The position numbers were made by a program, and so were the translations under genes. Shown here in pieces: positions 25,047-38,700 of a stretch of 64,000 nt of DNA. The notes below the pieces were generated by a model. That model was not told the DNA's origin. It saw only the letters and a program-made list of their open reading frames with translations, and searched no databases. Numbering within the stretch: position 1 is the stretch's first letter; every line of letters starts with the position of its first letter. Source of the stretch: Rotaria macrura. Lineage: Eukaryota > Rotifera > Eurotatoria > Philodinida > Philodinidae. The DNA lies in assembly GCA_900239685.1 (NCBI GenBank), contig OENT01000067.1:62001-126000 (forward strand). The letters run 5' to 3'.

Positions 25047-25706
25047 ATGATAAAATTCATTTTCATCAGTATCTTGTTTGTCCTCATCAAAGGTGATCTT
25101 GAAATCGATAGTTTATGTACAGATCAGAATGCAACTAGTGAATCGGTTATTGATTATTGTAAATCTCAAAACGGTACATTAAAATTTCGATGTTGTTTTG
25201 TATCGAATTCCAGTAATGTGTTGGCCATTGATTTAACAGATATGAATTTAAACAAAGTACCAAGTTTGAAAGAATTTTCGAATTTAACTAATGTAACTAT
25301 GATGGATCTTCGTTTAAATCCTCAACTTCAATATGCTAAAATCGATGATTTTCTTGGTATGCGCGTTCTTAATTATCTATTCCTACCCGAACAATTCTCA
25401 TGTCCTGGTGAAAAACACGTTTGGCAAGTTATCAATCAAACTACTGATCCTGTAGGTGTCGTATGTAAATATCAAAAAGATTTTTGTCTCAATTCAACAA
25501 ACATCTGTGTTGAATCGAATTCATATTGTGTTTCAAATGGACCGAATCATTTTTTATGTTTATGTAAAACTGGTTATTATGGTTATAAATGTTTAAGACA
25601 TGGAGATTTTCCAGTAGGAAGATTTTTCAGTGCTGCTGTAGTTATAACTATAGTTTTAAGTATTTTTTTCTATTTGACACAGCGACGCAATGTAAAACAA
25701 GATTAA
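25047..25706 (+). CDS. ATRAID: ATRAID homologue (retinoic-acid-induced differentiation factor), type I EGF-like membrane protein
   Basis: Single exon, 219 aa, near the roughly 230 aa of the vertebrate protein. It has an N-terminal signal peptide (residues 1-16), then a cysteine-containing domain with RCC at 48-50 and a leucine-rich-like stretch (LAIDLTDMNLNKVP, MMDLRLNPQL), then LFLPEQFSCPG and an EGF-like module (Cys 147 to Cys 182, ending CLCKTGYYGYKC). A transmembrane helix follows (about 193-210), with a short basic tail TQRRNVKQD that matches the family's TQRRK ending. There are at least seven N-X-S/T sequons, as expected for a secretory-pathway protein. In mammals ATRAID acts at lysosomes as a partner of SLC37A3 and affects bisphosphonate response and differentiation; that role is inferred here only from homology. 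AG at 25045-25046 sits directly before the ATG. Confidence 0.9.
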   Translation: MIKFIFISILFVLIKGDLEIDSLCTDQNATSESVIDYCKSQNGTLKFRCCFVSNSSNVLAIDLTDMNLNKVPSLKEFSNLTNVTMMDLRLNPQLQYAKIDDFLGMRVLNYLFLPEQFSCPGEKHVWQVINQTTDPVGVVCKYQKDFCLNSTNICVESNSYCVSNGPNHFLCLCKTGYYGYKCLRHGDFPVGRFFSAAVVITIVLSIFFYLTQRRNVKQD

Positions 25707-28700
25707 TTTGTCGATATATACTGTAACACCTGTATTAATCTGTTTATCATGTCGAAAAGTCATCCTTCTATAAGAATTATATTTTCCTATGGTGTTGTGG
25801 GATTCTTATAATTAGTCTTATTTGTTACTGTTATTGCTATTCTTACTGTTAAATTTTTCTTTTATTGATGTTGCTGATCTGAACAAATAAAAAATTCACA
25901 CTTTGAGTTAGACATGAAAGATGTACAGTCAGAAATTCCTTTTTTTCCCATCAAATCTTTACTTCTAGACGAGCTTGTGTAACTTCGATGCACTTTCATT
26001 CTTGTCTTCTGCATCTTTCATCTATGATCGCTTACAATCAACATAGATTAGCTATTTAAATCAACGCTACAGAGTAAAATTCTAAGATCTATAGTGATCT
26101 AGTATGTTAACGTAATAAGAATATGATCAAGTAACACATGTCGAGATCTCAAAGATAAACAACTTCATAGAGTTGAATGTTCGCGGCATTCCTATGATTT
26201 CCTTATTTATTTGAAAAGTAAATAATACCAATCAATCCGAATGCAAAGCTTAATTTTTAGATTGATGCTATAAAAATTTAAACGGAAGTAACATTCAGGA
26301 AATATATATCTTAAATAAACACCATTTATCAATAAATATTTACTTCAACATTTCTGACAAATAATTCATCACTGCGATGTTTCTGGTTTTCCTTATTCGA
26401 ATATAATTTATGACAAGTTCTGCCGATTAAATGGAATAACATCGTTTTCTTTTTTGTTCGACTACTACTGACAAACTTTTATTGAATAGGTTCTTTCCGG
26501 CACAATCGCTTTGCTCTTTTATTCAAAAACAAAAGAATTATTCATGAACACGTATTCAATAGTCTAATGTTGATCTTCGATTTTCTATATTTATCTATCG
26601 TAGCATCTTTTTTTTCATTCAAATCAATTGATAAAATTAACACAGTAGATAGAATATTTTTTGCTTCTTTCTTCTATGTTCTTGTCGATCATTCTGGTAC
26701 TTTACTTCGTCAGCAAAGAAAATTTTTAAGTAATAGCTCCTGATATTTGATACGCACAGCAGAGAGAACATGTTGCCTATGACCTAGTTGAGTATGAGAA
26801 GTATTCATTATCGCGATGTCAGACAAGGAATTCTATTGCGCACAAAATAATATAGCATCTAAGTTGAAGAGTACAAATACATAAGTTGCGTCGAATCCAT
26901 TGAATAGATCTCGTGTCATTTCCTCTTCAATAAGATTTTCCTTTCCTTATTATTTTTCTGCTTTGTGCTTCATGATGATTTGCGCGATCATTTTCTGAAT
27001 TCTCGTAACTATATTAGCACAGACAAAATTCTATAACATGCTCGATATTCGAGTGCTACAGAATTTAATAAAAACAATAATCTACATCATCCGTTCGTTT
27101 TTTTTGTTGTTGACCGTTACAGTCATATGATTGATAATATACGAATATTTTACTTATTTTCCTCTCAAAAAGAAGGAACAAATACTTAAAAAATCAAACT
27201 GCGTACTTTCTAGATGGTAAAAAAGTTTTTATCGAATTTATTTTCTGCGTAATTTCTTCATTAGCTTCCAGTTTCGTCGTTATGATTCATATTTTATTTT
27301 AAGTAAGAGTTTATGAATATTATACACTTTAGAAATTTATTCGATTCACTAATCTCACTCATGTTAAACAGTCCTCGAAAGTATTATATTTCAATAAGAG
27401 AAGATACTTAATCTATCCCTAGTAACTGTTGATTTTGTTGTGTTAATTTTGCTGTGCCACGTTTTGTACTAAAACGAAAGGTCATGATAAACAACAACAT
27501 GCATGTGCAGAATTCCCTTCTGTTCTCTATCATATTTTTTCTTCGTCATCTAGAATCGTTGACTTCTGTATCAAATGAAATATGTACTCGTAGTAATAGT
27601 TCAAATATCCTCATGTTTGCACACACAGAAAAAATTATTTTCTTTTATTTCAGTTATGAAATCGATGCATAGTTTTCCACTTATAGAAAAATCGATAAAA
27701 ATATTCATTATTCCTATATTTGGAACTAATTAACATGTTATCTATGAAGGAGTATATTGTCATGTATTACGATCAGATGAATTCTCTCTACATCTACAAT
27801 ATGAATCAAAATCGAAACAAACTATTGTAAGAATTCAAACTAGTTTCATTATTTCAATTGATCGAGTAACGATTCTATGAGTGAATATGGATGCAGATGT
27901 GCATGCATGCACAGGTTATTGAAACTAGAAAATTCATCAATGAAACACACAACTGTTATCTATTTAGTAGTAGATAGATAATACAGTAACATGGGTTCAT
28001 ACATAATTCAATTTGTCCAAGAATGTGAAATTCATTCCTCAGGAAAATTTTTGAAAAAAAGAAATTCAAATATATTACAATAAGAACATTGAATCTATTC
28101 GATCTACTTGAAAAGACATGTCTTGACGTATTTTAAACTATCGTATTACATCAATAAATATTGAAATAAATAAGAATCAAAACTAATTACAGAATATTTG
28201 ATGAGAATAAGAAATGCTTCGGACAAGAACACTAATTTGAAATTGCTTGTGTTTCTGTCAAGATTATAATTAGTTTTTCTATTATCTTCATTTGCCATTT
28301 GCTTAAAGTTATCATGTTGGATATAATTATATTGGGATGAATAACATGGAACGTCAAAACAACGATTGTTGAAACTATTTACACCCGCACTGTAGGTGAT
28401 AGTAGAAGGTCGATAGCTTTATGAAAAACAACAACAACAAGAACTTCGTTTGATCTAATTTTAACGAACTCGCTTTTTCGGTATGTTTCACATTTATCTC
28501 ATCATGATGATGAACTTAGTCTGTTGTTTCCAACATCAAAGATTTCAAAAAGGCTGATCCTATGAGAATAGAAATCTATCGAAGCAGAAAAAGTTCAAAG
28601 AGGTCTTGTTGCAAGTATTCTACTGGCAAGAAAACGATCGAGTCGAATCCTTACATTCTTTTAATGAAAATAGGCTCGTGAAAGTACAACATGAAGAACA

Positions 28701-30377
28701 AAAAAAAACCTTGTTTATATCAAAAGAGGTTTTTTTTAATATAAATCAACTATTCAGAACCTACTAATACGTTGAATAAGTCTACATCTTTTTTAATGCC
28801 TATTTTTCTATTCAAGAAAAATAACTTTCATGATTAAATAGAGCACCTTGTCGCAAGTTACATTCATAGGTCATCAAAACGTTTATGAATAGTGTATTGT
28901 AGATGATGTTTATAACATTTCAAAAAATGTCAGTTAGATTTATATGTTGCGTTTTCTCTTAAAAAAGAGGATGACGAGCACTTTTCTAGATTTCTAATTC
29001 TCTATAATAGCACATTAAAGTTTATTTATAAGTTTTCTTATTCAAAAGAAACATTTTAATATGTATAGAATTACTGACGAAAACTAAAAACTAATTAAAG
29101 CAACACATTTTTATTATCAAAGTTAACATGACAATGAAACCGTTGTATATGATAGCTAATCCTTGACATTATCTGGATGCCAATTCTTTATTTCACATAT
29201 AATTGTTTTTCTTTCATCAATCTATCTTATCATAGAATTCAACTTCTATGATGAGAATAAAATCATATGGTTAGCGATCTTTTCAAACAAAAGACACTGT
29301 TTATCGTTTTTCGTCTGCATAAAATTGTTTTTTCTATGATTAGCGGCTCTTCCATTTGAACAGTCAGTCATGCAACGAAACCTAGTGTATTTGAATGTCG
29401 GCAATAATCAAGCATATATTTATTGTACAACAATACTGTGTTTCATATTTAAAAATTTCTCCATAAAGACAAAAATTTACTTATCTATAAATAAACATTC
29501 CTATTATACACACATGAACATAGAATCATAACTCAATGTTAAAATAACCCTTCATTCACAAATGCATTGCATTTCTAACTTATTAGATAGGAACTGTCAG
29601 AAGTATTTTTCTTCAATTAGTATTTATTATTTTTTTCTAATTTTAATCGATTCATTCAAACAATATAATGAAAACGCTTGGTCGTTTTTTCCCTATTGTA
29701 TTCAAATCATCCAAAGTAGATATAAATCTCATTAGCATATTAATTATTTTTATCATAAACTTGCGTTTTAAAGCAGTATTATTTCAACACACATGTAGTC
29801 ATATAAATTAATTGGCGAAAAATATTTTTCTATTCAATATAAATAATGATAGCCGATCGGTATTTTGTATAAAAGAAATAGAAAACTATATTATCTTTTG
29901 TATTTATTGAATACAGGGAAAACAAAGTTATAGTCATCGATTAGATGATTGATTACAATAGGAAATCTGCCTTCTTTTTCGTGTATAAGAGAAGAATAAA
30001 AAAAGTAGCGAAAAAAAAACACAAGTATGTATGAGACAAAGTCTAACTCAAAGAACGATAAATAATAGCTGGCACTTTCTTCTGTATGATTCAATTTTGC
30101 GAGCTCAATACGCCCTTGTACGTTCTACAATAATATTTAAGAGCACGAAGAAAAAGAAGAAGAAAAAAAAGGAAAGAAACCATTAGAAGTACAAGAAAGA
30201 AGGAGAGAGAGAGAGGAAAGAAAGAGAGAAAAAACGTGACATGGCAGCGCATAGAGCAGCAAAACATACATTTGATAGGAACGCTACTAATAGTGTGACA
30301 CACAGTCGATACCACCCCTGAAATATTTAAATCAACAAAAACATACGTATTAACGATAAGCTGAATTGAAAAATCAA
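25707..30377. other. Long intergenic region (4.7 kb), no supported gene
   Basis: AT-rich with scattered short ORFs lacking codon or splice support on both strands. Only simple-sequence patches (e.g. CAA repeats near 28.43 kb) and a purine-rich tract upstream of the phosphatase were noticed. Confidence 0.6.
30138..30235 (+). repeat. Purine-rich tract upstream of the PP2C gene
   Basis: Nearly 100 bases of A/G, including GAAGAAGAAA and GGAGAGAGAGAGAGG, broken by few pyrimidines. It lies 140-240 bp before the phosphatase ATG, so it may be in the promoter or leader. No function is claimed. Confidence 0.7.
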
Positions 30378-31601
30378 ATGTTACACGCCGGTATAGAAGC
30401 ACTTTTTGGTCGTAGTCGTGATCATCACAGAAAGAGGCACTTATTTAGTCTCCGTCGTCATCATGATAATCATAAAGAAGAAGCGGATGAATTAGCAAAA
30501 CTTTTTTCTGATAAACCACATTCAGAGAAAGATTTAATGAGTGATTCAAATTTTGGTTTCGCTGCAATGCAAGGTTGGCGTTCAACGATGGAAGATCGAC
30601 ATAAGCATTTACTTTCATTCGATAATGCATCATGGAAATTATGGTCATACTTTTCTATATTTGACGGACACAATGGTAAGAAAAGACAGTGTTTAGAAGA
30701 GCAAATAATTCATTCAACATTGTTTAAGGTATTGATACAGCAAAACATGCTGCTGATCATCTTGAAGCACATCTATTAGATGCACTTAATAAAATGCTTG
30801 CTCTGCAAAAAGATAATAAAATCAATGCTGGTGAACCTGTTTGTTCATCTCAATTGGATATTCCAACATTACATGCTGTTATCAAACAAGCTTATTTTGA
30901 ACTAGACAAACATCTAAAAAGCATCGTTAAAGATGATAGCGGATGTGTTTGTGTGGGTTTTTTTCGATTAATTTTATCAGACGTGAAATTTTTTATAGTT
31001 TTGTTTTTCGATGTTTAGATAACATGCCTTATTGGTCCGGAACAAATTTATTTAATGAATGTCGGTGATTCTCGCGCTATTATTTTTTCAAGTGAAGGAC
31101 GTGTTTTAGCACATACCGAGGGTAATTCTTCTATTTCATTCTTTAGCTAATCGTTTTCTTTTTTTTCTTCTATGAACTATCTATGGATATATATATATAT
31201 ATATATGGTACAATATGTATTTAGATCATAAGCCAGATGATCCTGCTGAGCAAGAACGTATTCATGAAGCTGGAGGAAAAATTTCTAAACCATTTGCTGG
31301 CGATGTTTTACGTGTAGAAAATCAATTAGCCATGACACGTGTATTAGGAGACTTCGCAATGGATAAAAATGTTGTTCCGCCGATGGCAGATATTGTTCAA
31401 TATCCAAGAGATTCAACAGCAGCATTTCTTGTGCTTGCATGTGACGGAATATGGGATGTCATGACAAATGAAGAGGTAGCTTCGTTTATTGCTGATCGTG
31501 CTGCATCAACAAAATTAGAAACTATTGCGGCACAATTACTAGATGAATGTCTGCGACGAGATAGCACAGACAATATGAGTATTTACATCGTTAAACTCTA
31601 A
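30378..31601 (+). CDS. PP2C-type Ser/Thr protein phosphatase, PPM1A/B-like
   Basis: Four exons: 30378-30675, 30729-30952, 31019-31121 and 31225-31601, giving 333 aa. The ATG at 30378 is the first in frame. Residues 1-55 are a basic, His-rich extension (DHHRKRHLFSLRRHHDNH), then the catalytic fold: MQGWRSTMEDRH (metal-ligand Glu/Asp 72-73), FDGHNG (Asp 96), LMNVGDSRA (Asp about 191), DHKPDDPAEQERI, AMTRVLGDF, ACDGIWDVMTNEE and TDNMS (Asp 324). All the usual Mg/Mn-binding acidic residues are present, so it should be active. Spacing between SG and LIGP matches PPM1A and supports the exon 2/3 junction. It lacks PPM1A's C-terminal extension. Substrates are probably phospho-Ser/Thr signalling proteins, by family only. 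Intron 3 contains a (TA)n run. Confidence 0.93.
31185..31206 (+). repeat. (TA)n microsatellite in intron 3 of the phosphatase gene
   Basis: About ten TA dinucleotides, ending 18 bp before the exon 4 acceptor AG at 31223-31224. Confidence 0.85.
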
Positions 31602-32057
31602 AATTTGTGTTTGTATATAAAACAAAAAACAAGCAAAATATATTATTTTGTCATTTAATAAATGTTTGATATAATAATAGGGATTGTAATTTCTATAGGT
31701 GTTGCATGATAACTTTGCTGTTGATCTCAAAGTTATGTAAATAAGTGAAAATAATGAATAAATGATGAATACTTTTTTTAATGTCATTATACGTGTCTTG
31801 AATTGCATGTGTTCTCCATACTATTCAATGTGAGCTTCATTAGATAGCCTTTCAAAATAGTTGATTCGAAAGGGTTACAAAGAAAAAAATAGATGTCGGC
31901 ATGTTTGTTATTATATCGTCGAGAGTATGATGACGTAAAGTATTCATCTTCTTTTCTTTTGTTATTGCGATTTGATGACACTGTCTGTTTTTCTATTTTC
32001 GTTCTTTCGTTTTTTTGTGTGTTTGTTGACTTCAGTGGACATCATTTAATTCATAAG
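31602..32057 (+). other. Short intergenic region between PP2C and SLC17-B genes
   Basis: 456 bp between two same-strand genes. It contains an AATAAA-like motif shortly after the phosphatase stop, and the T-rich TTTTTTTGTGTGTTTG run ending in a CAG about 22 bp before the next ATG. Confidence 0.5.
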
Positions 32058-34292
32058 ATGTCTTCTGAGCAAAAGACACGTAGAAGTACATCGGCTTTAT
32101 TGAATGACGATCATAAAAATACAGTCAATGCAATATTAGATCAACAACCATTCTTAGGCTATTCTGATAGTATTGACAATGCCAAGCCTCAATCGTGTTG
32201 TAGTCGAGTATATGCGAGGCATGGTCTGTTTATACTTATTGATTCATAAAATATTTTAGTAGATGTAATATGATTTTTAGTTGTGTCTATATGGGTTTTC
32301 CTAGGTTTTGTTTGTTTGTATATGCTACGCGTTAACTTATCAGTAGCCATCGTTGCTATGACTATACCACAAAGTCATACGAATGAATCCGTAGAAGCAT
32401 GCCCATCAAGTATCAATGATTCGAGCCGTAATACATCGATGGTTGATCAATAAGACTGCATTCTTGAACAACTATGACATTGCAAGTTTTCTTCAATTTT
32501 TTCATTTTTAGCACGACAGATTTGATTGGAGTCCACACACACAAGGTTATATACTTGGTGCATTCTTTTATGGCTATACTCTTTCACAATTTATTGGTGG
32601 TAAACATAGAATAAAACTTGAACAAAGTCTTTTCATACTCTTATACTTGAAATAGGAATACTAGCTGAAAGATTTGGTGCTAAATGGATGTTTGGATGTG
32701 GTATTTTAATAGCCGGTATTCTTACTCTACTAACTCCGATTGCAGCTAAGACTCATGTTGGTCTTCTGATTGCTATTCGTATTTTTATTGGTATTTTTGA
32801 GGTAGAAAATTTCATTATTCATAGTATGTGTTGTTGAAAAAATCTATCTTATTTAGGGCCCGGCATTCCCAAGCGTGGGTGCACTATGGGGTCAATGGGT
32901 ACCACCATTAGAAAGAAGCATCATTCCACCAATTGCCCATGCTGGTATGGTTCGATTGACTGAAATGGATAATAGTAAAAATTGAATTTTGTTTTTAATT
33001 TTCTTAATAGGGAAAGAAGTTGGCGTCATATTGACAACTCCATTGGCAGGTATTCTCTGTGCATCGGATTTTATGGGTGGCTGGCCGTCAGCTTTCTATG
33101 TCTTTGGTAAGAGTGTTTAGAAAAAGAATTTTTTTTTCGCTAGGATAATTTTTCTAAATTCTACGTAGGCATAATTACGTGTATATGGTTTATTTTCTGG
33201 TGTTTTTTTTCTTACAATTCTCCTTCACATCATCCACGATGTTCAGAAGAAGAACGAACGTATTTGATAACTAGTCTTCCGAAACCAAAGAAGGTTGTTT
33301 ATTATATTTTTCTAATACTTTACTTCAATCGTATTTCATCGATTTTTCTAGCTAAAAACACCATGGTTATCCATTGCTCGTTCGCTGCCTTTTTGGTCGA
33401 TTGCTATTGTGTCAACATGCATTCAATTCGTTTATTATGTTTTATTAACATCATTACCAACTTATTTTGCTACGATATTAAAATTTAATTTACAAAAGGT
33501 ATTAGTCGGGGCTCTGTTAGTACGAGCTAATTTCTTTAGTATATTTATATGAAATTTTAGAATGGTTTTATGTTTGCTATTCCTTATATATTTATAATGA
33601 TTGTTATTATTGTAAGTGGTCGAACGGCTGATTATATTCGAGATCGACAAATCATGTCAACCACAGCTGTAAGAAAAATACAAACAATTATTGGTAAGTT
33701 CTTTTTGTACATCATTATTCTTTATATGTTTTCGTGGACTCAATTGTCATATGAATTTCATTATTGATCATAGGTGGTGTTGGTTCGTCGTTATTTCTGG
33801 TACTTGTTGGTTATGTTGGCTGTAGTAAAGTGGCTGCTATGTTTTGTATAACATTAGCTGTCGCTTTTATTGGTTTTCATTCAAGTGGTTGTCAGATATC
33901 ACATCTTGACATTGCAAGCAATTACGCTGGTTTAATTTCTATGATTACATACGCCTATTTCATTCGTTTTTGTTGTTTCTTTTCAAGGTACTCTTGTCGG
34001 TATTACGAATACATTGGCTGCGATTCCTGGTATTGTCGCACCATATATTGTCGGTCATATAACTAATAATAATGTAGGCAATTTTTGAATTCTTCTTTAG
34101 GATTTTTTGTTTCATTTGACTTCCTTTAACTAGCAAACCTTACGTGCTTGGCAATTAATTTTCAATTTATCAGCAGGTGTAGGTATTTTCGGTTGCATTG
34201 TGTATTGTATCTTTTTCGATGGTAATGAACAACCATGGAATCAAAGTGGTTTCGAAGAAATTCCAGAAAAGGAAGAACAACAATTCCAATAA
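32058..34292 (+). CDS. SLC17-family anion transporter (sialin / vesicular type), copy B
   Basis: Twelve exons: 32058-32223, 32305-32441, 32512-32599, 32656-32801, 32857-32944, 33011-33106, 33169-33293, 33352-33498, 33561-33693, 33774-33929, 33988-34073 and 34134-34292, giving 508 aa. Signature text as in copy [91 protein letters not shown] and AIPGIVAPYIVG. Exons 4-11 have exactly the lengths of exons 6-13 in copy A (146, 88, 96, 125, 147, 133, 156, 86), so the two arose by duplication. The N-terminal cytosolic tail is longer and different, and intron positions before helix 2 differ. The C-terminal tail is acidic and Gln-rich. Substrate unknown. Confidence 0.93.
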
Positions 34293-35711
34293 TCTACATA
34301 AAAATTTGAGGATAAAAAAGAAGTTATTTTTATAATAAGTTAAGTAATTTTTTTTCTATCTCAAGTATTTATTAATCATTCGTATTGTTACACCATTACA
34401 ATGGAGTTTTTACAAGAAAATAAATAGACTATACGTCTATGCGCATAGTGGATGAGGATATTCTTTGCTGTCTTCATTATTATTTCACATAATTCATTGA
34501 TGAAATAGCTTGATAAATAGAACATTAGACGTTGTTGTATGCTAATTTGATGTACTTATCTAACGCGACTATCCATCTCTTTGTATGGAACTATTTTATA
34601 AGTTCAGTGCTTGTTTACACAAGCAGACAAGAATCTAGTGCCAACAAGCACTTGTTCAATTTCTGGATTCTTTTGCCGTTTTCAAACTTCGAGAGTAAAA
34701 CTTTTATGCAAAAAAGCGCTTTTTTGCGTTTTACTAATCAGCATGAATGAATCACAATTGCAGTTCCCTTTTGGTGCGTTTAAACGGGTGTTTCCAAATT
34801 CTTGTCTGCTCGGGTAGTAGAGAAAAAAAGCCATGGAACAGCATGCGACATAGTTACTTGGCTTCTCTTGAATCACATCATTAAGTAGACCGAGTAATCA
34901 TTTATCCAATATTGTTAGCATTATTAAAAGGAAAAGAAGTGAACCGATGAAAATTAATGTCAAAAGAATACAGCTGTCTTTGACATATTTTCTTAGATGA
35001 GTGCTGGCTCGCTATGAAGTCATATTGTAGCTTTGAAGACTTTAAATTCATCATATGTGCCAATTATAACAACTTTTCACAACTCGAGACTCGTCAAAAG
35101 AGAGTATTAATTCTGTTCTTCATTGATTATTTTCAACAATTTCTTCTGAATTATTTTTAAATTCTCAAACACCAAAACCGGATATTTCAAAGAAAAAAAG
35201 AACTACTCATGTTATTCAAATAAGTATGATAACCTGTAAAGCTCGCTAGAAGAAAAAAACGCATATTGTCGTTGTTTTCAAATTTTATGCTTGTTTGAAA
35301 AGATTAGACACGAGCAAAAAAATCTGCATTGATTCTGAATTGAAGAAAAAAAGAAAAATGTTGTTCAGCATTAGACTGAACGAAGGACAATAATGATGAT
35401 TGTTGAATTTACATTCATTTTATCCTATGATCTATCGCATTAATAAAATTTTCTTTGTTCATTACGATTTATTTATTCGTTTATAATCTTTAAGCTTCAA
35501 ATAGATTATAGTGACTTAATAATATATTTTATACTAAAGGCAAGTCTAAATATGTGCAAAAGAAAATTGGTTTTTTTTTATTCAATTATTATAAAAATTT
35601 GATATATCAATGTTAATCAAAGTATGTTTATGTCTCCAGCACCGGTATCATACAATTAGTGAGGTATCGAATACTGATGAGCTGTGAAAGCACAAGAAAA
35701 ATAAATGCGAT
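34293..35711. other. Intergenic between convergent SLC17-B and ANKMY1-like genes
   Basis: No gene supported. Contains the second copy of the CTACTCAAGCAGACAA-ended MITE (34612-34820). The ORFs here lie mainly on that element. Confidence 0.6.
34612..34820. mobile_element. MITE with CAAGCAGACAA ends, copy 2 (shorter relative of 2004-2380)
   Basis: The left end has ACAAGCAGACAAGAAT and the right end its complement, finishing TTGTCTGCTCGGGTAG. The right half follows the right half of the element at 2004-2380 (TTGCGTNTT, then GAATCACAAT, GTTCCC, GTTTAAA, then the end). The centre holds a perfect 20-bp palindrome GCAAAAAAGCGCTTTTTTGC (34708-34727), flanked by AGTAAAAC and GTTTTACT. About 205 bp, non-coding. 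Confidence 0.7.
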
Positions 35712-38700
35712 TCAATTAAAACTGTAGTTCTCCGGTGCATTGTATGTGTAATTCCATGATAGTTGAATACCATCCAATGCATTTGGTACTCTTGATGGTA
35801 AAGTTGAAGATGATCTTCCAAGTTTTCTTAATCGTTGCTGTTGTAATAATTTCGCTGCTGTGAGAGGTGGCAATCGATTGACAGTATTTTTTTTCGTCGC
35901 ATCTTTCATCGGTAGGACGCTTTCGTTTGATAATCCTTGATCTAAACTCCTGAAATCCTAAAAATATAGTGGAAAAGATTAGAAACGAAAACGAATGTCT
36001 TGAATAAAAATCGATCTTTCGACACAAGTGCATATGATATTTGAAAAATCAATCATGTGAACAGTAAAATCAAACGTGTAGAATTTCACGTAATTAACCT
36101 CAAAATATATTCAAATATTTAGACAAATACGAATGATTCGTTTGATTGATATCCGAACAAATACAAGGCAACTGTAATTGTTCTTATTTTGATCTTTACT
36201 AGTAAAAAAATAGAAAAAACCGAACAGAAAAGAATATAAACCATACCTGCATTTTTGCTGACGTTGCTTTTGCTGTAATCATGAGAAAAAATGAAAAAAA
36301 GAATTTCCGTATTTTATCTTTCGATGAGATTTTTAAAATTTTACTCATTTCATACCAGTTCTGTTGAGTGGACTAGTTAATTTTGGTGATGGAATACATT
36401 GATATCGATGAAAAGCATTCCATCCATGTCCTTTACATGCTTTGGAACAGAATGATACTTTTTGACAACGTTTACAAATTTCAAGTCTAACACCAGTGCT
36501 TCGACCACATGTTGCACAATAACGAAACGGACCAGATACTTTAGTGCTTGAAAATTTTATATTTCTATGATATAGGAAATCAATTAAATTATTATATCTT
36601 ACTTCGAACTATCATCGGTAGCTTTTTCTGTTACAATTGAATGACCTCTTGGCATGGCATTCTGTGTCAATTGAGTAGCAAGACTTGTTTCTTGAGACTG
36701 AACATCTATCAAAGATTCGATATAACATTCGAGAGATAGAAAACGTCTCGATTGCGTATATTAATAGTATACCTAGTGTTGGTGTTACTAAACGTAAAGA
36801 TTCTTCATATTTAGGATATTCCTCACGAAATCGTTTGGCTATAAAAGCAAGTAATTCTTTTCTTTCACCGTGCGTAACTCGTTCTTGATTTGTTAATGAA
36901 TGATACGGAGTTTGAGATATTCGAGTATCCTAGAAGTTAATGCATATAAACTATGATCGATATGACACATTTCAGCTTACAGCAGTAAACATAAAATGAG
37001 TGAAATCAACAACTGAACCTTGAGTATGTTTTGGTCCAAATCGAATCGGATGAAGAGCCTTAGGATTTTTTGCTGCGATACGATCAATCTAGAGTGAACG
37101 TAAAATGAAACGAAATTAGAACATAGTTAAAATAATGATTGATTTTTCTTTTTTTGTTTTGTTTTACTAATTGTAAACGTTTTGCATACGTCCAACCGGT
37201 TTCATAAAATGTGGATAGTACTGTACACAATGCATTTCCGTTTCCTAAGCCGAGTGATGTCGATGGATCTGTAGTTTCATGATCAAGAAGTAAATCAACT
37301 AAAGGTTGATTTCCAAGAGCAATGGCAAGTGAAAGTGGCGTTTGACCATTACAAACAGCATTCGAATTTGCTTGATATTCAAGAAGAATTCGAACAATAT
37401 TCAATGTTTCCGTTGTTGCTTCTCGTGTACATGCTATATGTAATGGTGTACGACCATTTTTTTGAATATCAATCTTAATTTAATACATTAATGTATAATC
37501 ATTAGAAATGAATTGAAACTATGTAATTACTTTTTTATTTGAATTTACAATAATTGGATCAACAAGTGATAGATATTCTTTATTATCTGATGATGATTCG
37601 GCATTAACATCAGCACCATGTTCTAATAGTAATCGAACAATATCAGCAGCATTTTCTGATAAACTACCACACGCAATATGTAATGGAGTTAAGCTCGCAT
37701 GTCGAATAGCATCTAATTTACAATTAACTTGAGTTTTTTTCTTTAATAATAGTTCAACCATTTTTTTGTCACCAGCTCGAACAGCCATGGCTAGTATAGG
37801 CAATGGCCAATCACTATGTGTTGCATCAGCACCACGACGAAGAAGAAGCCTTAAAAACGAAAAAAAAAATTCAAAACGAACAAATTTAAATATTAATGAA
37901 GATGTACCCGATAAGAGAATAAATTGATTCACGAAATGTTTCATTACGAATGCGCTCACGTAGACTATCGGTTAGTTCATATCCGTATGCATCTATTAAA
38001 ATTTTCAATAAGAAATTTATAATTAGAAAAAAAAAAGAAATCAATTGAAATACAATTCATATACGTACTTTTTCTTTCTAAACTATTGAAACTCATGGAT
38101 TCCAATGATGAAACGAATTTTGCCTCATCAAGAAGATTCGAAGCGTTTGTTTCATTTTGTTTCGATAATGTTGCTGTATTCGTTTCTGTAGGATTCGGTG
38201 TTCGAGGATTTAATATTACAGGATCTATATGTTCTAGAGCTGTATTCGTTGTTTCGTACGGATCATTGCCATAATAAAGAAGAAAAGCAATAGTTAATGG
38301 AGTTAAACCATCATCGGATAATTGATTAACATTGGCACCAAAATCAAGCAGAGTATTAGCAACATTCATATGTGCATTGTATGTTGCAAAATGTAATGCA
38401 GTCAATCCATGAGAATCACATACATCAACATATGCAAGTCGTTGCATTAAGAGACTACGTACATCTTTTTGTTGACCATTAAAAGATAATTCAAATAGAT
38501 TTAATGAAGCACTTTCTAATGGTCCTGGATTTGGAAAGGAAGAGCGAGTATCTAAAGAATAAATCATAATACAGATTAAGTATTCATTTCCGTTTGTTTT
38601 CTATCCATCAATATAATTTACTTGAAAAAATATCATCGATAGGAAACGATGCTCGTTGTTTAAATGGCCAAAATTTATTCGTATAATAATACAATTTTCG

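Noticed and set aside
30366-30377. Non-ATG upstream start for the phosphatase
   Set aside because: The upstream codon is TTG; the ATG at 30378 is the natural start.
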